Source: Oceanicaulis alexandrii DSM 11625
GTDB taxonomy: Bacteria; Pseudomonadota; Alphaproteobacteria; Caulobacterales; Maricaulaceae
Direction of reading: 5' to 3'
DNA length: 64,000 bases
Assembly (NCBI RefSeq): GCF_000420265.1
Contig: NZ_ATUP01000001.1
Span: 2,294,001-2,358,000 of the forward strand
A program made the translations under genes and the position numbers. The notes under the pieces were generated by a model. That model saw only the letters and a list, made by a program, of their open reading frames with translations, had not been told where the DNA came from and made no database searches. Positions 43,055 through 52,963 of this stretch are shown here, piece by piece (the stretch's first letter is position 1; every line of letters begins with the position of its first letter).

Positions 43055-43612
43055 TTAGAGGCCCGGCAGTTTGCGGCGCACGGTGCGGCGGCGCTCGATT
43101 TCGACTTCGCCGCCGCCGGTGACGCCCTCGATCGCGGCGGTGGCGTCGTCGGGATCAATCGGCTCGCCGCCTTGCTGGACCAGGCGCTCATTGTCACGCC
43201 AGAACAGCACGCGGTCTGCAAAGCTCTGATCCTTGCGGATCAGGGATGCGGTCTCGCCGTCGATGATGGCGCGCACATTGGGATTGGCGTCTGCAGCGCC
43301 GGCGCGCGAGGCGAACAGGATTTCAGCGTCGCTGGCGTTGGTGCCCGACAGGTCGCCGAACAGGGCGCGACGCGCCTGCTGGTCCTGGAACATGTCTTCA
43401 GCGCGCAGCTCGCCTGGACGCGGCGGCGTCAGATTGTATTCGGGCGGCACTGACAGCGGCGCAATCGTCACGACGCGGAACTCGTCCGGGGTGGTCTTGT
43501 CTACGCCAAGGGCCTGGCGGACGCCGGAATTACAGCCGGTCAACGCGAACAGGGCGGTGGCGGAAAGGATCAGGGCGGTGCGCATACGCATGGGTCGAAA
43601 GCTCGCTTTCAT
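43055..43612 (-). CDS. bamF: DUF3035 lipoprotein, BamF-like
   Basis: 185 residues with a lipoprotein signal (ALILSATALFALTGC). The conserved DUF3035 motif TPDEFRVVTIAPLSVPPEYNLTPPRPGE follows. In alphaproteobacteria this family is described as the BamF subunit of the beta-barrel assembly machine at the outer membrane. The start could also be at an internal ATG 7 or 9 residues later. It follows lspA, the enzyme that would process its own signal peptide, by 72 bases on the same strand. Confidence 0.85.
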   Translation of the reverse strand: MKASFRPMRMRTALILSATALFALTGCNSGVRQALGVDKTTPDEFRVVTIAPLSVPPEYNLTPPRPGELRAEDMFQDQQARRALFGDLSGTNASDAEILFASRAGAADANPNVRAIIDGETASLIRKDQSFADRVLFWRDNERLVQQGGEPIDPDDATAAIEGVTGGGEVEIERRRTVRRKLPGL

Positions 43613-43684
43613 GGGCGGTTCTCACCGCTTGTATCAGACTGGCGCACGCTCTGGCCAGAGGCCCGGCGCCGCTGGAAGACCGGT

Positions 43685-44194
43685 TTAGCGGTCCCCGTTC
43701 ACGATCAGGTCCAAAATCATCACGGCGACGCCGATGCAGATGCCTGCGTCCGCGACGTTGAAGACATAGGGGAAGTACAGCCCTGAGAAATCGAAAAAGT
43801 CGACCACCGCGCCATAGATCAGCCGGTCGATCACATTGCCGATCGCGCCGCCGATGATCAGGGCGAAGGCCAGAGCCTGCAATCGGCGGGTGGTCTGGAA
43901 CATCCATACGATCAGCATGCCGGCGATCGCCAGCGACACCGCCGCCAGGAGATAGCGCTGCAGATCGGAATCCGCCTGAAACATGCCGAAGCTGACGCCG
44001 TGATTCCACACCATGGTCAGGTTGAACCACGGATCGAGGACCTGAACCTGTTGCGGCGTGCGCCCGTCCAGATCGAGCCCGTACAGGATCCAGTATTTGC
44101 TGGCCTGGTCCGCGATCAGCACAAGCACGGCGATGATAAAGCCGAAAATCGTGAACGATCCGGCGCTGCGCCGACGCGAAAACATTCGCTGCAT
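43685..44194 (-). CDS. lspA: Lipoprotein signal peptidase
   Basis: 169 residues with four membrane segments. The catalytic aspartates lie in GGAIGNVIDRLIYGAVVDF and FNVADAGICIG. It removes signal peptides from lipid-modified prolipoproteins in the inner membrane. The ATG at 44194 has AGGGA eight bases upstream; an in-frame TTG two codons earlier is too close to that site. It is probably cotranscribed with the bamF-like lipoprotein gene. Confidence 0.95.
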   Translation of the reverse strand: MQRMFSRRRSAGSFTIFGFIIAVLVLIADQASKYWILYGLDLDGRTPQQVQVLDPWFNLTMVWNHGVSFGMFQADSDLQRYLLAAVSLAIAGMLIVWMFQTTRRLQALAFALIIGGAIGNVIDRLIYGAVVDFFDFSGLYFPYVFNVADAGICIGVAVMILDLIVNGDR

Positions 44195-44377
44195 GATCAA
44201 GTCCCTGCATTCCCTCTGAAGAAACGCTTAGCAGGGCGCACGCCAGACGGTCCAGTGAAAGCGCCGCAATCTGACTGCGACGAAATCTGACTGGGCGCTT
44301 CGGCGGGGTTGGTTGTGACAGCAGGCTGAAGCCGGAAGCTGTTCTGGCCAGGTTCGTCGGTTAGCTGTGTATACGCC

Positions 44378-45241
44378 TCAGCCTTCTGGGGCGCTCTCGT
44401 CTGTCGTCTGCGTCATGTCATTGATATACCCATGGCGGCCCAGAAAGGCGCTGATGGCGTGACGAGCGCGTGTAATGTCCTCTTCAGCGACGTCGAAATC
44501 TGATTCCTGATTGTCTAGATTGCGCGTCAAAAGATGGCCGACATCGTTAAAAGTCTCGATCTCGCATTCAGTCTGGAAATCGTGCAGGCGGTCGCAATAG
44601 CCCATCGCATAGGCATGCGGGGTCAGAGTATCCTGCTCGCCACTGATGATCAGCGTTGCCGGCGTGGTCTCTGAGACGTGCTCGAAAGGCGAATACTCCG
44701 CCGGATCATCAGGCTGGCCGAGCAGGCGCTGGAACCAGCCATCCTGACTGGTGCGAATAGCCGGCGAGTAAAGAACAAGCAGGTCGGGACCCTGAGTGCC
44801 GTCCGGACAGCCGACGGTGGCCATGGAGGCGGCAAGATGCCCGCCAGCGGACACGCCATAGGCGGCGATCCGGGACGGGTCGACGCCAAGCGATGACGCC
44901 TGCTCGCGGACCCACGCCAGAGATGCACAAGTGTCGTGAAGAGCATCAACTGGTGTCACGCCATTTCTGGACAGGCGATATTGAACAGAGATTGCGACCA
45001 TGCCCTGATCCGCCAGACGCCGGGCGGAGCTTTCCATCCAGGCAGGGGAGCCATAGGCCCAACCGCCTCCATGCAAGAGGATGATAGCGGGGGCTGGGTC
45101 TGGGCTGGAGGAATGAAACACATACGCTGACAACGCTTCGCCATCAGGGCTTCTGTAGGTGTGCACCGCGTCAGCCTCAGTTTGTGCTTGCGCTGTTGAA
45201 GCGGCCAGCAAAAGCGCCAGCGTCGGCAGGAATGCAATCAT
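44378..45241 (-). CDS. Exported alpha/beta-hydrolase (carboxylesterase, BD-FAE-like)
   Basis: 287 residues with a signal peptide (MIAFLPTLALLLAASTAQAQ). The oxyanion motif is LLHGGGWAYGSP, the nucleophile serine is in AYGVSAGGHLAAS, the acid is in ISGEQDTLTP and the histidine in FNDVGHLLTRN. It probably hydrolyses ester substrates in the periplasm. The start is fixed by the signal peptide; the longer frame upstream has no such feature. Confidence 0.88.
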   Translation of the reverse strand: MIAFLPTLALLLAASTAQAQTEADAVHTYRSPDGEALSAYVFHSSSPDPAPAIILLHGGGWAYGSPAWMESSARRLADQGMVAISVQYRLSRNGVTPVDALHDTCASLAWVREQASSLGVDPSRIAAYGVSAGGHLAASMATVGCPDGTQGPDLLVLYSPAIRTSQDGWFQRLLGQPDDPAEYSPFEHVSETTPATLIISGEQDTLTPHAYAMGYCDRLHDFQTECEIETFNDVGHLLTRNLDNQESDFDVAEEDITRARHAISAFLGRHGYINDMTQTTDESAPEG

Positions 45242-45356
45242 GGATATGGTCCGAAATTGAAGTGTGATGGGATGCTGACGATAGCACAGTGCGTGTGCAC
45301 GTCTTGGCAAGGCGCATGTAAGGCGTGCGCACTAAGTCCGATATGGAGCGTCTGCG

Positions 45357-47273
45357 CTACCGCCGCCCGAACAACCGTTCGATATCGGCGAGTTTCAGCT
45401 CCACATAGGTGGGGCGGCCGTGATTGCATTGGCCCGAATGGGGGGTGGCTTCCATCTCGCGCAAGAGCGCGTTCATTTCATCGCCGGTGAGGCGGCGGCC
45501 CGCGCGCACCGAGCCGTGACACGCCATCGTGCCAACCACCTCTTCGAGCTTTTCTTTCAGAGACAGCGCTTCGTCATATTCAGCGATCTCGTCGGCCAGG
45601 TCGCGAATGAGGCCCTGCACGTTCAGGCGTTTGAGAAGAGCGGGCGTCTCGCGCACGGCCAGCGCGCCCGCGCCGAAGGGTTCGACGATCAGGCCTAGCT
45701 CGGCCAGCTGATCGGCGCGGTCGAGCACACGGCGCGCCTCGGCCTCATCCAGTTCGACGATTTCAGGCACCAGCAAAGCCTGTCGCGCCACGCCGGTGGC
45801 AGCGAGTTGTTTCTTCATCCGCTCATAAACGAGGCGCTCATGGGCGGCGTGCTGATCGACGATGACCAGGCCGTCCTCGGTCTGGGCGATCACATAGGTG
45901 GCGTGCACCTGCGCCCGCGCCACGCCCAGCGGATAGTCAGGATGCTGGGTTTCTGGCTCTGACCCGCCCTCTACAGGTTCGCCGCCATATTGGGGCTCGG
46001 TGCGCGCGGACATGCCCGGCGCGAGATCTGAGCGTTCAGAATGGGACGTCTCGGTCCGGGACTCGCCATAGCCGTAACCCGACGTCTCATGATGCTCGGA
46101 CAGCTGGCTTTCCCAGGCGGGGGAGGGCCGGTTCGCCCAGCCGCTGGAGATCGAACTGCCCCGCGTCAAAGGCAAAGCGTGAGACGGCGCGCCTTCAGGC
46201 CGCGCTCGTCCGAGCGCATAGCCAGCGACCGTGGTGGAGGCGCGGTGCCCGGCGCCCGCCAGCGCATGACGCAAAGCGCCGACGATCAGCCCGCGCACCA
46301 GCCCTGAATCGCGAAAGCGCACTTCGGCCTTGGCCGGGTGCACGTTCACATCCACATGGCCGGTGGGCAGATCCACATAGAGCGCCACCACCGGGTGCCG
46401 GTCGCGCGCGAGAAAATCCTGATAGGCGCCGCGCACCGCGCCGACGATCAGCTTGTCCTTGACCGGGCGGCCATTGACGAACAGGAACTGGTGCTGGTTC
46501 GAGCCGCGATTATAGGTGGGCAGGCTGGCGAGCCCGGTCAGGTGCACGCCTTCGCGCTCCTGATCGATGACCAGAGCGTTCTCGCCAAAATCCGCGCCAA
46601 GAATGGACGACAGACGGCCCCGCCGCGCTTCGTCGCGATCGTCAGTGGTTTCCGCCGGGGCGGAGACGCGCGAACGGCCCTCGACCGACAGGAAGAAGCC
46701 CACATCGGGGCGGGCCAGCGCCAGACGCTTGATCACGTCTGCAACGGCGGTGCTCTCGGCGCGTTCGGATTTGAGGAATTTGAGACGGGCGGGCGTCGCG
46801 TAAAACAGATCGCACACCTCGACGCGCGTGCCGCGACGGCCCAGCGACGGCGCCGGGCGCGGGCCGGATTTGATTCCGCCTTCGACGCACAGCTCCCAGG
46901 CTTCACCCAGCTCCTGGTCCTGTGTCGTGATCGTCAGCCGCGCCACAGACCCGATGGAGGGCAGGGCTTCGCCGCGAAACCCCATGGAATGGATATTCAG
47001 AAGATCATCCTGGCCGTCTTCGCCCACCGGCAGCTTGGAGGTGGCGTGCCGCTCGATGGCGGTTTCCAGCCCGTCGGAATCCATGCCCGAGCCGTCATCC
47101 TCGATGACGATGCGGGTCAGCCCGCCGCCCTCGATGCGCACGTCGATCCGGCGCGCGCCGGCGTCCAGCGCGTTCTCCACCAGCTCCTTGACGGCGCTGG
47201 CGGGGCGCTCGACCACTTCGCCGGCGGCGATGCGGTTGACGGTTTCTGGCGACAGGCGGCGGATGATGCTCAT
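45357..47273 (-). CDS. mutL: DNA mismatch repair protein MutL, endonuclease type
   Basis: 638 residues from [21 protein letters not shown], the invariant start. The GHKL ATPase motifs ([35 protein letters not shown]) are intact. The C-terminal dimerisation domain has [12 protein letters not shown], the metal-binding DQHA(x)2E(x)4E motif of nicking MutL proteins, so this organism probably lacks MutH-directed repair. A Pro/Ser-rich linker separates the domains. It diverges from the DUF2093 gene. Confidence 0.96.
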   Translation of the reverse strand: MSIIRRLSPETVNRIAAGEVVERPASAVKELVENALDAGARRIDVRIEGGGLTRIVIEDDGSGMDSDGLETAIERHATSKLPVGEDGQDDLLNIHSMGFRGEALPSIGSVARLTITTQDQELGEAWELCVEGGIKSGPRPAPSLGRRGTRVEVCDLFYATPARLKFLKSERAESTAVADVIKRLALARPDVGFFLSVEGRSRVSAPAETTDDRDEARRGRLSSILGADFGENALVIDQEREGVHLTGLASLPTYNRGSNQHQFLFVNGRPVKDKLIVGAVRGAYQDFLARDRHPVVALYVDLPTGHVDVNVHPAKAEVRFRDSGLVRGLIVGALRHALAGAGHRASTTVAGYALGRARPEGAPSHALPLTRGSSISSGWANRPSPAWESQLSEHHETSGYGYGESRTETSHSERSDLAPGMSARTEPQYGGEPVEGGSEPETQHPDYPLGVARAQVHATYVIAQTEDGLVIVDQHAAHERLVYERMKKQLAATGVARQALLVPEIVELDEAEARRVLDRADQLAELGLIVEPFGAGALAVRETPALLKRLNVQGLIRDLADEIAEYDEALSLKEKLEEVVGTMACHGSVRAGRRLTGDEMNALLREMEATPHSGQCNHGRPTYVELKLADIERLFGRR

Positions 47274-47366
47274 GGGACCAACCTCGCGACGCGGTGTGAG
47301 TCGGTCAAGAAAGCCGTGCTGTTTGCCATCTTCCGTTTGCGCAAAGAGACGTGATAGGAAAGCGGT

Positions 47367-47627
47367 ATGACCGATACTGATCTGACATCTTTTGATCGTG
47401 ATTTCACCGGCGAGGCCATGCTCGAGTATGGCGACGCGGATTTCATGATCCTGAAACCCGGCGCTTATGTGAAATGCGCGGTGACGGGTGAGAAAATCGC
47501 CATCAACAATCTGCGCTACTGGTCCGCCGAGCTGCAGGAAGCCTATCTGGACGCCAACGCCGCCACGGCGCGCTGGCGCGAGGTCTATCAGGGCCCTGGC
47601 AGCACCAAACAGCAAAAACCGGGATAA
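47367..47627 (+). CDS. DUF2093 family protein
   Basis: 86 residues. [42 protein letters not shown] is the whole DUF2093 domain, a small conserved alphaproteobacterial family of unknown function with one cysteine. It precedes the M23 peptidase gene by five bases and is probably in one operon with it. Confidence 0.9.
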   Translation: MTDTDLTSFDRDFTGEAMLEYGDADFMILKPGAYVKCAVTGEKIAINNLRYWSAELQEAYLDANAATARWREVYQGPGSTKQQKPG

Positions 47628-47632
47628 TTCTC

Positions 47633-48502
47633 ATGGTTCTGATCGCCGCGCTCGCTCTTGTTCAATCCGTCGCCGCTGCGCCGGAGGGTGCGGCTGATCC
47701 CATGGCGGCGCTGATCGCGGAAAGCGCGCCAAGCGCGGTTTCGCCGATCAATTGCGCGGGAACCCATCGTCAGGGCGCGATGATCGTCTGCCGCACCGCG
47801 CCGGGCGCCGATGTGAGCCTGGGCGACATCACCGTGTCCGCCGATGACGAGGGCTGGGTGGTTCTGGGCCATGACCGCGACGCTGAGCCCCGGACGCTTC
47901 TGAGCGTGCGCGCGGCGGGGCTGTCCTATGAAGAGACCGTCACCGTCCAGCAGCGCGAGTATGACATTCAGCGCATTGAGGGCGTGCCCCAGCAATACGT
48001 CACCCCGCCTGAAGACGTGCTCGACCGGATCCGCGCCGAGGGCCGTGAAAAGCGCAACGCCTATCAATCACGCTGGGCGGGCGACGGCTTCGCCACCCTG
48101 TTTGAAATGCCGGTCGAGGGCCGCATGACAGGCGTTTACGGCAGCCAGCGCTATTACAATGGCGAACCGCGCCGGCCTCATTACGGTATCGACATCGCCG
48201 CGCCGGGCGGCACGCCGGTGATCGCGCCCGCGGCGGGCGTCGTCACCCTGGCTGATCCCGACATGTATTACGAAGGCGGGCTGATCTTCATTGATCACGG
48301 CCAGGGCCTGACCAGCGCCTTCCTGCATCTGGGCGCGGTGAACGTGGAAGTCGGCCAGCAAGTCGCGCAAGGCGAAGTGATCGGCGAAGTGGGCTCGGGC
48401 GGCCGCTCCACCGGCGCGCATCTCGACTGGCGCATCAAATGGCACAACCGCTATATCGATCCCGCCGCCGCGCTCGAGGTGGACCCCAGCGGTTTGCGGT
48501 AA
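47633..48502 (+). CDS. Exported M23 family metallopeptidase (LytM-like)
   Basis: 289 residues with a short signal peptide (cleavage near VAAAP). The C-terminal lysostaphin-type domain carries HYGIDIAAPGGTPVIAPAAG (zinc His and Asp), LIFIDHGQGLTSAFLHLG (HxH-like) and GAHLDWRIKW. It probably cleaves peptidoglycan cross-bridges or activates amidases in the periplasm. The preceding ~130 residues are a less conserved beta-rich region. Confidence 0.9.
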   Translation: MVLIAALALVQSVAAAPEGAADPMAALIAESAPSAVSPINCAGTHRQGAMIVCRTAPGADVSLGDITVSADDEGWVVLGHDRDAEPRTLLSVRAAGLSYEETVTVQQREYDIQRIEGVPQQYVTPPEDVLDRIRAEGREKRNAYQSRWAGDGFATLFEMPVEGRMTGVYGSQRYYNGEPRRPHYGIDIAAPGGTPVIAPAAGVVTLADPDMYYEGGLIFIDHGQGLTSAFLHLGAVNVEVGQQVAQGEVIGEVGSGGRSTGAHLDWRIKWHNRYIDPAAALEVDPSGLR

Positions 48503-48544
48503 GCGCCTGAAGTCCCGGACCCGTCGCGGTCTGGCTTTTTTCTT

Positions 48545-48629
48545 CTCTTTCCCGGCGAAGGCCGGGACCCAGAGATCATCAAGCGCCGCACATCCGGCTC
48601 TGGATCCCGGCCTTCGCCGGGACAGAGAT
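48545..48629 (+). repeat. Dispersed palindromic repeat, family A, copy 2
   Basis: CCGGGACCCAGAGATCATCAAGCGCC...CATCCGGCTCTGGATCCCGG, flanked by CCCGGCGAAGG / CCTTCGCCGGG arms, matches the copy at 26487-26572 in order and orientation. It is the first of three stacked elements in the gap between the M23 peptidase and lpxL-like genes. Confidence 0.8.
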
Positions 48630-48650
48630 AGATATTCATATCCTGAACAT

Positions 48651-48750
48651 GTCATCCCGGACGCGCAGCGATCCGGGATCCACCGAAATCACTCTGTTCT
48701 GTTTACCCAGACGCCTGCAGCAGATCCCGGCTCAAGGCCGGGATGACGGG
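48651..48750 (+). repeat. Dispersed palindromic repeat, family C, copy 2
   Basis: GTCATCCCGGACGCGCAGCGATCCGGGATC...AGACGCCTGCAGCAG matches the inverse of 30640-30715. It then continues into a second hairpin GATCCCGGCTCAAGGCCGGGAT. Adjacent to the family A copy. Confidence 0.7.
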
Positions 48751-48771
48751 AAAAGTGAAACGGTTGAGAGC

Positions 48772-48900
48772 GTCCCTCTCCCATCTTTGAGGGGAGAGGA
48801 CAGGTGAGGGGTGAGCGGCGGGGCAGGTTTCAGGCGCTGCGCATATTGAAACGCACCCCCTCACCCAAACTCTCCCTCTTGTTCAAGGGGGAGAGGGGAG
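48772..48900. repeat. CT-rich inverted-repeat element, family D
   Basis: CCCTCTCCC...GGGGAGAGG and CTCTCCCTCTTGTTCAAGGGGGAGAG form two hairpins, and CAGGTGAGGGGTGAG pairs over a longer distance with CCCCTCACCC. It completes the gene-free stretch before the lpxL-like gene and could act as its terminator. Confidence 0.55.
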
Positions 48901-48904
48901 GCGC

Positions 48905-49822
48905 CTAAACCCCCTCCGTCTTCGCCTTTTTATACAGCGATTTCTCAAACCGGCGATGCACCCAGAACCATTGGCTGGGGGCTTCGCGGATACGGTCTTC
49001 GATGAAGCGGTTGATGGTGGTGACGGTCTCAAGGATGGCCGCCGCGTCCTGACCGTCGGGCTTGGGCAGGGGCTCGTAGATCGTCACCTTGAACCGGGCG
49101 CCGTCCTTGCGCACCACATTCATCGGCACCAGCGGGCAGTCATAGCGCAGCGCCATGCGCGCAGGACCGGCGGCGGTCATGGCGTCCCGCCCGAAAAACG
49201 GCGCGGCGATGCCGTCATTCATCTTCTGATCGTTCATCAGCCCGACCGAGGCGCCCGCTTTCAGCGCCTGCATCAGCTCCTTGGCGCCATGGCCGCCCTT
49301 GGGCGCCAGGATGTTGACGCCATAGGCCTTGCGCTGGTCGATGATGCGTTTGTCGATCAGCGGGTTGTTGGCGTGGCGATAGGTGATGCGGCAGTCTTTC
49401 ATCTGCTGCACGATCACGGCCGCGAGCATTTCCCAATTGGCGAAATGGCCGCCCACCAGCACCGCCGGGCGCCCCTGACGGTCGAGCTCGGCGAGGATGT
49501 CCGCGCCCACCACTTCGACCTGATCGCTGCCGGGGCTGAAATCAAAGCGGTGCATGTTGGGGAACTCGCCGACGACGCGGCCGAAATTGTCCCACATGGC
49601 GTCCAGCAATCCGTCGATTTCGCGCTCTGACGCTTCGGGAAAGGCGATTTGCATGTTCACCCGCGCCACATGATGCACGGAGAGTTTCGGCCCCAAAGTG
49701 CGCAGCAGCTTGGCGCCATAGTCCGAGGCGCGCTCCAGCCCCATGGAGCGGAACAGGCCCTGATAGGCGTCCCAGCCCAGGGCTTCGGCGCGAAAGCCGA
49801 TGGATTTCATCAAATCTGACAT
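48905..49822 (-). CDS. lpxL: Lipid A lauroyl-type acyltransferase (LpxL/HtrB family)
   Basis: 305 residues. The HxxxxE/D catalytic motif is in LVGGHFANWEMLA, followed by YRHANNPLID and GHGAKELMQALKAGASVGLMNDQKMNDGIAAPFFG, the usual LpxL pattern. It adds a secondary acyl chain to Kdo-lipid A on the inner face of the inner membrane. It follows lpxK by nine bases as last gene of the minus-strand lipid A run. Which of the LpxL/M/P subtypes it is cannot be decided by eye. Confidence 0.88.
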   Translation of the reverse strand: MSDLMKSIGFRAEALGWDAYQGLFRSMGLERASDYGAKLLRTLGPKLSVHHVARVNMQIAFPEASEREIDGLLDAMWDNFGRVVGEFPNMHRFDFSPGSDQVEVVGADILAELDRQGRPAVLVGGHFANWEMLAAVIVQQMKDCRITYRHANNPLIDKRIIDQRKAYGVNILAPKGGHGAKELMQALKAGASVGLMNDQKMNDGIAAPFFGRDAMTAAGPARMALRYDCPLVPMNVVRKDGARFKVTIYEPLPKPDGQDAAAILETVTTINRFIEDRIREAPSQWFWVHRRFEKSLYKKAKTEGV

Positions 49823-49831
49823 GGCTCTGGC

Positions 49832-50842
49832 TTAGCGGGAGTTGGCGAAGGAATCCATGGCCTGATCAATCAGCGCGTCCAGCCGCGCCTCATCCTTGAA
49901 CACGGCGCGCACAGGCCAGGCGATGACCGAACCCTTTACCCCGCCGGGCAGGCGCACATGGTCTTTTTCCGTGGTGATCAAGGTGGCGTTATGGCTTTCA
50001 GCCAGATCGGCCAGTTCCTCGATCTCGCCACGGGTGAAGGCGTGGTGATCGGGAAAGCTCGCCGTGTCGGCCAAAGTCCCGCCCGCCGCTTCCAGCGCGT
50101 CGTAGAATTTCTGCGGCCGTCCGATGCCCGCGAAGGCCAGAAGCGGGCCTGAGGGCGGCGCGGCTTCCGGCGCCAGCCAGGCGGTCAGCACCGGGATTTC
50201 AAGATCTGAAAGCTGAAGCTTGTCCAGATCGGGCGTGAACTCGGCGCTGGGACACATCACGATCACCGCGTCGGCGCGCGCCAGGCCCGCCTTGACCGGT
50301 TCGCGCAACGGCCCGGCGGGAAAGATCGTGCCCGGCCCCCAGCCGGTCACCGCGTCCACCACCACGATGGAGAGCGTTTTTTCAAGGCTGGGGTTCTGAT
50401 GGCCGTCATCCATGAGGATGAGGTCCGCGCCCTCCTGAGCGGCCATCATCGCGCCTTCGGGGCGGTGGCGAGCCACATAGACCGGCGCCAGCCGCGAGAG
50501 CAGCAGCGGCTCATCGCCCACATCCGAGACGGAATGCAGCTTGGCGTCGACCTTCACAGGCCCGGCAAGCTTGCCGCCCCAACCGCGGCTGAGCCCCGCC
50601 GCTTTCAGCCCTTTTTGACGGGCGGCGCGCATCAGGGCGGCGGTCACCGGCGTCTTGCCGACCCCGCCCACCGTCAGATTGCCCACGCAGATCACCGGCG
50701 CGGGGGCTGGCGCAGGCGTTGTGGTGCGGAGGCGGCGCGCCCCGGCCCAGGCGTAGAGCGCCCCCAGCGGCGAGAGCAGCGCGCGGGTCAGCGCGGCGGA
50801 GCTGCGCGGGGCGGTGTCATCCCAGAAGGGCGGCGCTCTCAT
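49832..50842 (-). CDS. lpxK: Tetraacyldisaccharide 4'-kinase
   Basis: 336 residues. The P-loop ICVGNLTVGGVGKTPV is diagnostic, followed by DDGHQNPSLEKTLSIVVVD and the IAWPV end motif. It phosphorylates the 4' position of the lipid A precursor at the inner membrane. The first hydrophobic segment (LLSPLGALYAWAGA) is the membrane anchor. It overlaps waaA by four bases. Confidence 0.96.
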   Translation of the reverse strand: MRAPPFWDDTAPRSSAALTRALLSPLGALYAWAGARRLRTTTPAPAPAPVICVGNLTVGGVGKTPVTAALMRAARQKGLKAAGLSRGWGGKLAGPVKVDAKLHSVSDVGDEPLLLSRLAPVYVARHRPEGAMMAAQEGADLILMDDGHQNPSLEKTLSIVVVDAVTGWGPGTIFPAGPLREPVKAGLARADAVIVMCPSAEFTPDLDKLQLSDLEIPVLTAWLAPEAAPPSGPLLAFAGIGRPQKFYDALEAAGGTLADTASFPDHHAFTRGEIEELADLAESHNATLITTEKDHVRLPGGVKGSVIAWPVRAVFKDEARLDALIDQAMDSFANSR

Positions 50843-52116
50843 CCTTTGGGTCCTTGGTCGAGAAGTCGGTTCAGATGGGACAGGGTGAGGGGCAACGCGC
50901 CGCCGGGCAAGGCGTCGAGCGCCGCCCGGGCGTTTTCGATCATCCTGCCGCCATCGCTCCAGCCCTGGCGGATTTGCGTTGCGACCTCGTCCGCCGTGTG
51001 CGCGACGCTGCGCGCGTCATGGGCGTCATAGACCGCGTAGACATCCGCAAAGCTGTCCACATAAGGACCGGTCACGACCGACGCGCCCGCGCGGCTGGCC
51101 TCAATCGGGTTATGCCCGCCAATGCCGTCCATGAAACTGCCCGCGATCACCGCAACCGGGCACAGCGCATACCACAGCGCCATCTCGCCCAGCGTATCGG
51201 CCAGCCAGACCTGCACGCTCTGAGGCGTTTCGCCCTTGGAGCGCTGGGCGAAGCTGAGCCCCGCCGCGTTCAGGATATCCGCCACTTCGCTAGCGCGCTC
51301 GGGATGGCGCGGGACCAGGATCATCAGCGCGTCGGGCTGGTCTTTCAGCAGAGCTGCATGGGCGTTGGCGATCAGCGTTTCCTCGCCCGCATGAGTGCTG
51401 GCGGCGACAAAGACCGGACGGTCGCCGATCAGCGCCTGACCCTCAGTCAGCGTCTCGGGGTCGGGTGCGGGCAGGCCGCATTCGAGTTTCAGATTGCCGG
51501 CGTTCGTGATCGGCTGGCCGGTGAGTTTGGACAGACCGTCCGCCGTGCGTTGGTCCGCAGCGCCGATCCAGTCAAATGCGCCCAGAAGCGTGCGGGCGCT
51601 TTGGGGCCAGCGCGCCCAGCCGTCCAGTGATTTCTGGTTCATCCGCGCATTCATCAGCGCCAGCGGCACGCCGCGCGCTTTCGCGGCGAGGATGAGGTTC
51701 GGCCAAAGCTCGCTTTCGGTGAACACCGCCAGATCGGGACGCCAATGATCGAGAAAGGCGCTCACCCAGTCTGGCGCATCCACGGGCGGAAACTGATGGA
51801 TCAGCCGATCCAGGCCGCGTCGCGCGATGAGGTTTGCAGAGGTGAGCGTGCCCGAGGTGATCAGCACATGGGCGTTCGAATGCTGAGCGAGCAGGGCTTC
51901 AGCGACCGTCAGCGCCATCTGGCTTTCGCCGACGCTGGCGGCGTGCAGCCAGATCAGCCGGCCCTCGGGTCGCGGCAGTCCCGCCTGTCCCAAGCGTTCG
52001 GTCAGCCGGTCTGGATCTTCCTTGCCGGCGCGGGCTCGCCGGTTCAACAGCCAGCGCGCCGCCGGCTTCAGGGCGGTGGCGGCGGCGCGATAGAGCGACA
52101 GGCCGGCCGCACTCAT
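50839..52116 (-). CDS. waaA: 3-deoxy-D-manno-octulosonic acid transferase
   Basis: 425 residues, GT-B fold. WLHAASVGESQMALTVAEALL holds the catalytic glutamate, ITSGTLTSANLI and FPPVDAPDWVSAFLDHWRPDLAVFTESELWPNLI follow, and GGHNPIEASRAGASVVTGPY forms the CMP-Kdo site. It attaches Kdo to the lipid A precursor. It overlaps both neighbours by four bases, so the DUF374 gene, waaA and lpxK are one translationally coupled unit. Confidence 0.96.
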   Translation of the reverse strand: MSAAGLSLYRAAATALKPAARWLLNRRARAGKEDPDRLTERLGQAGLPRPEGRLIWLHAASVGESQMALTVAEALLAQHSNAHVLITSGTLTSANLIARRGLDRLIHQFPPVDAPDWVSAFLDHWRPDLAVFTESELWPNLILAAKARGVPLALMNARMNQKSLDGWARWPQSARTLLGAFDWIGAADQRTADGLSKLTGQPITNAGNLKLECGLPAPDPETLTEGQALIGDRPVFVAASTHAGEETLIANAHAALLKDQPDALMILVPRHPERASEVADILNAAGLSFAQRSKGETPQSVQVWLADTLGEMALWYALCPVAVIAGSFMDGIGGHNPIEASRAGASVVTGPYVDSFADVYAVYDAHDARSVAHTADEVATQIRQGWSDGGRMIENARAALDALPGGALPLTLSHLNRLLDQGPKG

Positions 52117-52853
52117 GCCGCGTCCTGTTGGGCGTCCGGGCGCGGCGCGGCGATGATCGCTTCGCCCCGGCAGGCGAGATCAGCTTCCATATTGGCGCTG
52201 ATCATGCGCGCCTCCAGCGTGGCGCGGGCCTCTTCCAGCTGATCCTTGTCCGCGTCCTTGGCGATCCGGACAGGCTCGGCCCAGACGATGACGCCCTTGC
52301 CAAAGGGCAGCGGCAGGACGAACCGGTCCCAGCTCTTGAAGATGATCGCGTTGGAGGTGGACCAGCCCAGACCCAGAATGGGCGCGCCCGTCGCGCGGGC
52401 GAGTTTCACCGCGCCGAGGCCGGCGCGCATGCGCGGCCCGCGCGGCCCGTCCGGGGTCAGCGCCATGCAGCCGCCGCCTTCGACCCAGCGGACCATTTCG
52501 CGAAACGCGCTCAGCCCGCCTTTCTGCTTGGTCTTTTTCTTGTTGCGCGATGAGCCGCGCACGACTTCCACCTTGTGATGGGCGGCGACCTTGGTGACCA
52601 CATCGCCTTCGCGGGAGCGGGAGATCAATATGGCGGGCGGCTGCACGTCTTTGGGCCAGGCGGCGATGGTCATCAGGATCCGGCCATGCCAGACGCCGCA
52701 GATCACGCCGTCCCCGCCCGCCCAGATCTGTTCAGCGTGTTCGCGCCCGCGCACCTCCCAGCGGGTGGTGGCTTTGACAAGGCTCATATAGCCCGCCAGC
52801 AACGCGGCGATCAGCGCTTGAACGGGGGCCGAAGAGAGGATGGACTTCAACAT
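52113..52853 (-). CDS. DUF374 lysophospholipid-acyltransferase family protein
   Basis: 246 residues from the ATG giving MLKSILSSAPVQALIAALL, a membrane-anchor start; an upstream ATG 90 bases earlier adds unconserved sequence. The acyltransferase-like motif VWHGRILMTIAAW with His, SRSREGDVV, VRGSSRNKK and ALTPDGPRGPRM are the DUF374 hallmarks. The family is always found near Kdo/lipid A genes and is thought to acylate a lipid A or phospholipid substrate. It overlaps waaA by four bases. Confidence 0.88.
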   Translation of the reverse strand: MLKSILSSAPVQALIAALLAGYMSLVKATTRWEVRGREHAEQIWAGGDGVICGVWHGRILMTIAAWPKDVQPPAILISRSREGDVVTKVAAHHKVEVVRGSSRNKKKTKQKGGLSAFREMVRWVEGGGCMALTPDGPRGPRMRAGLGAVKLARATGAPILGLGWSTSNAIIFKSWDRFVLPLPFGKGVIVWAEPVRIAKDADKDQLEEARATLEARMISANMEADLACRGEAIIAAPRPDAQQDAA

Positions 52854-52963
52854 GGTCTGCGCTGGATCGCCGCCCCGGACCGATCCGTCAAGCGTTCCGT
52901 GCGCGTCAATCGCACGCAACAGGTCATTGCAAGCTGTGCTCAAGCGCCTTACTTCAGCCCGCC

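Noticed and set aside
48503-48904. CRISPR-like array in the repeat-rich gap
   Set aside because: The repeats are unequal palindromes without regular spacers, and no cas genes are present.
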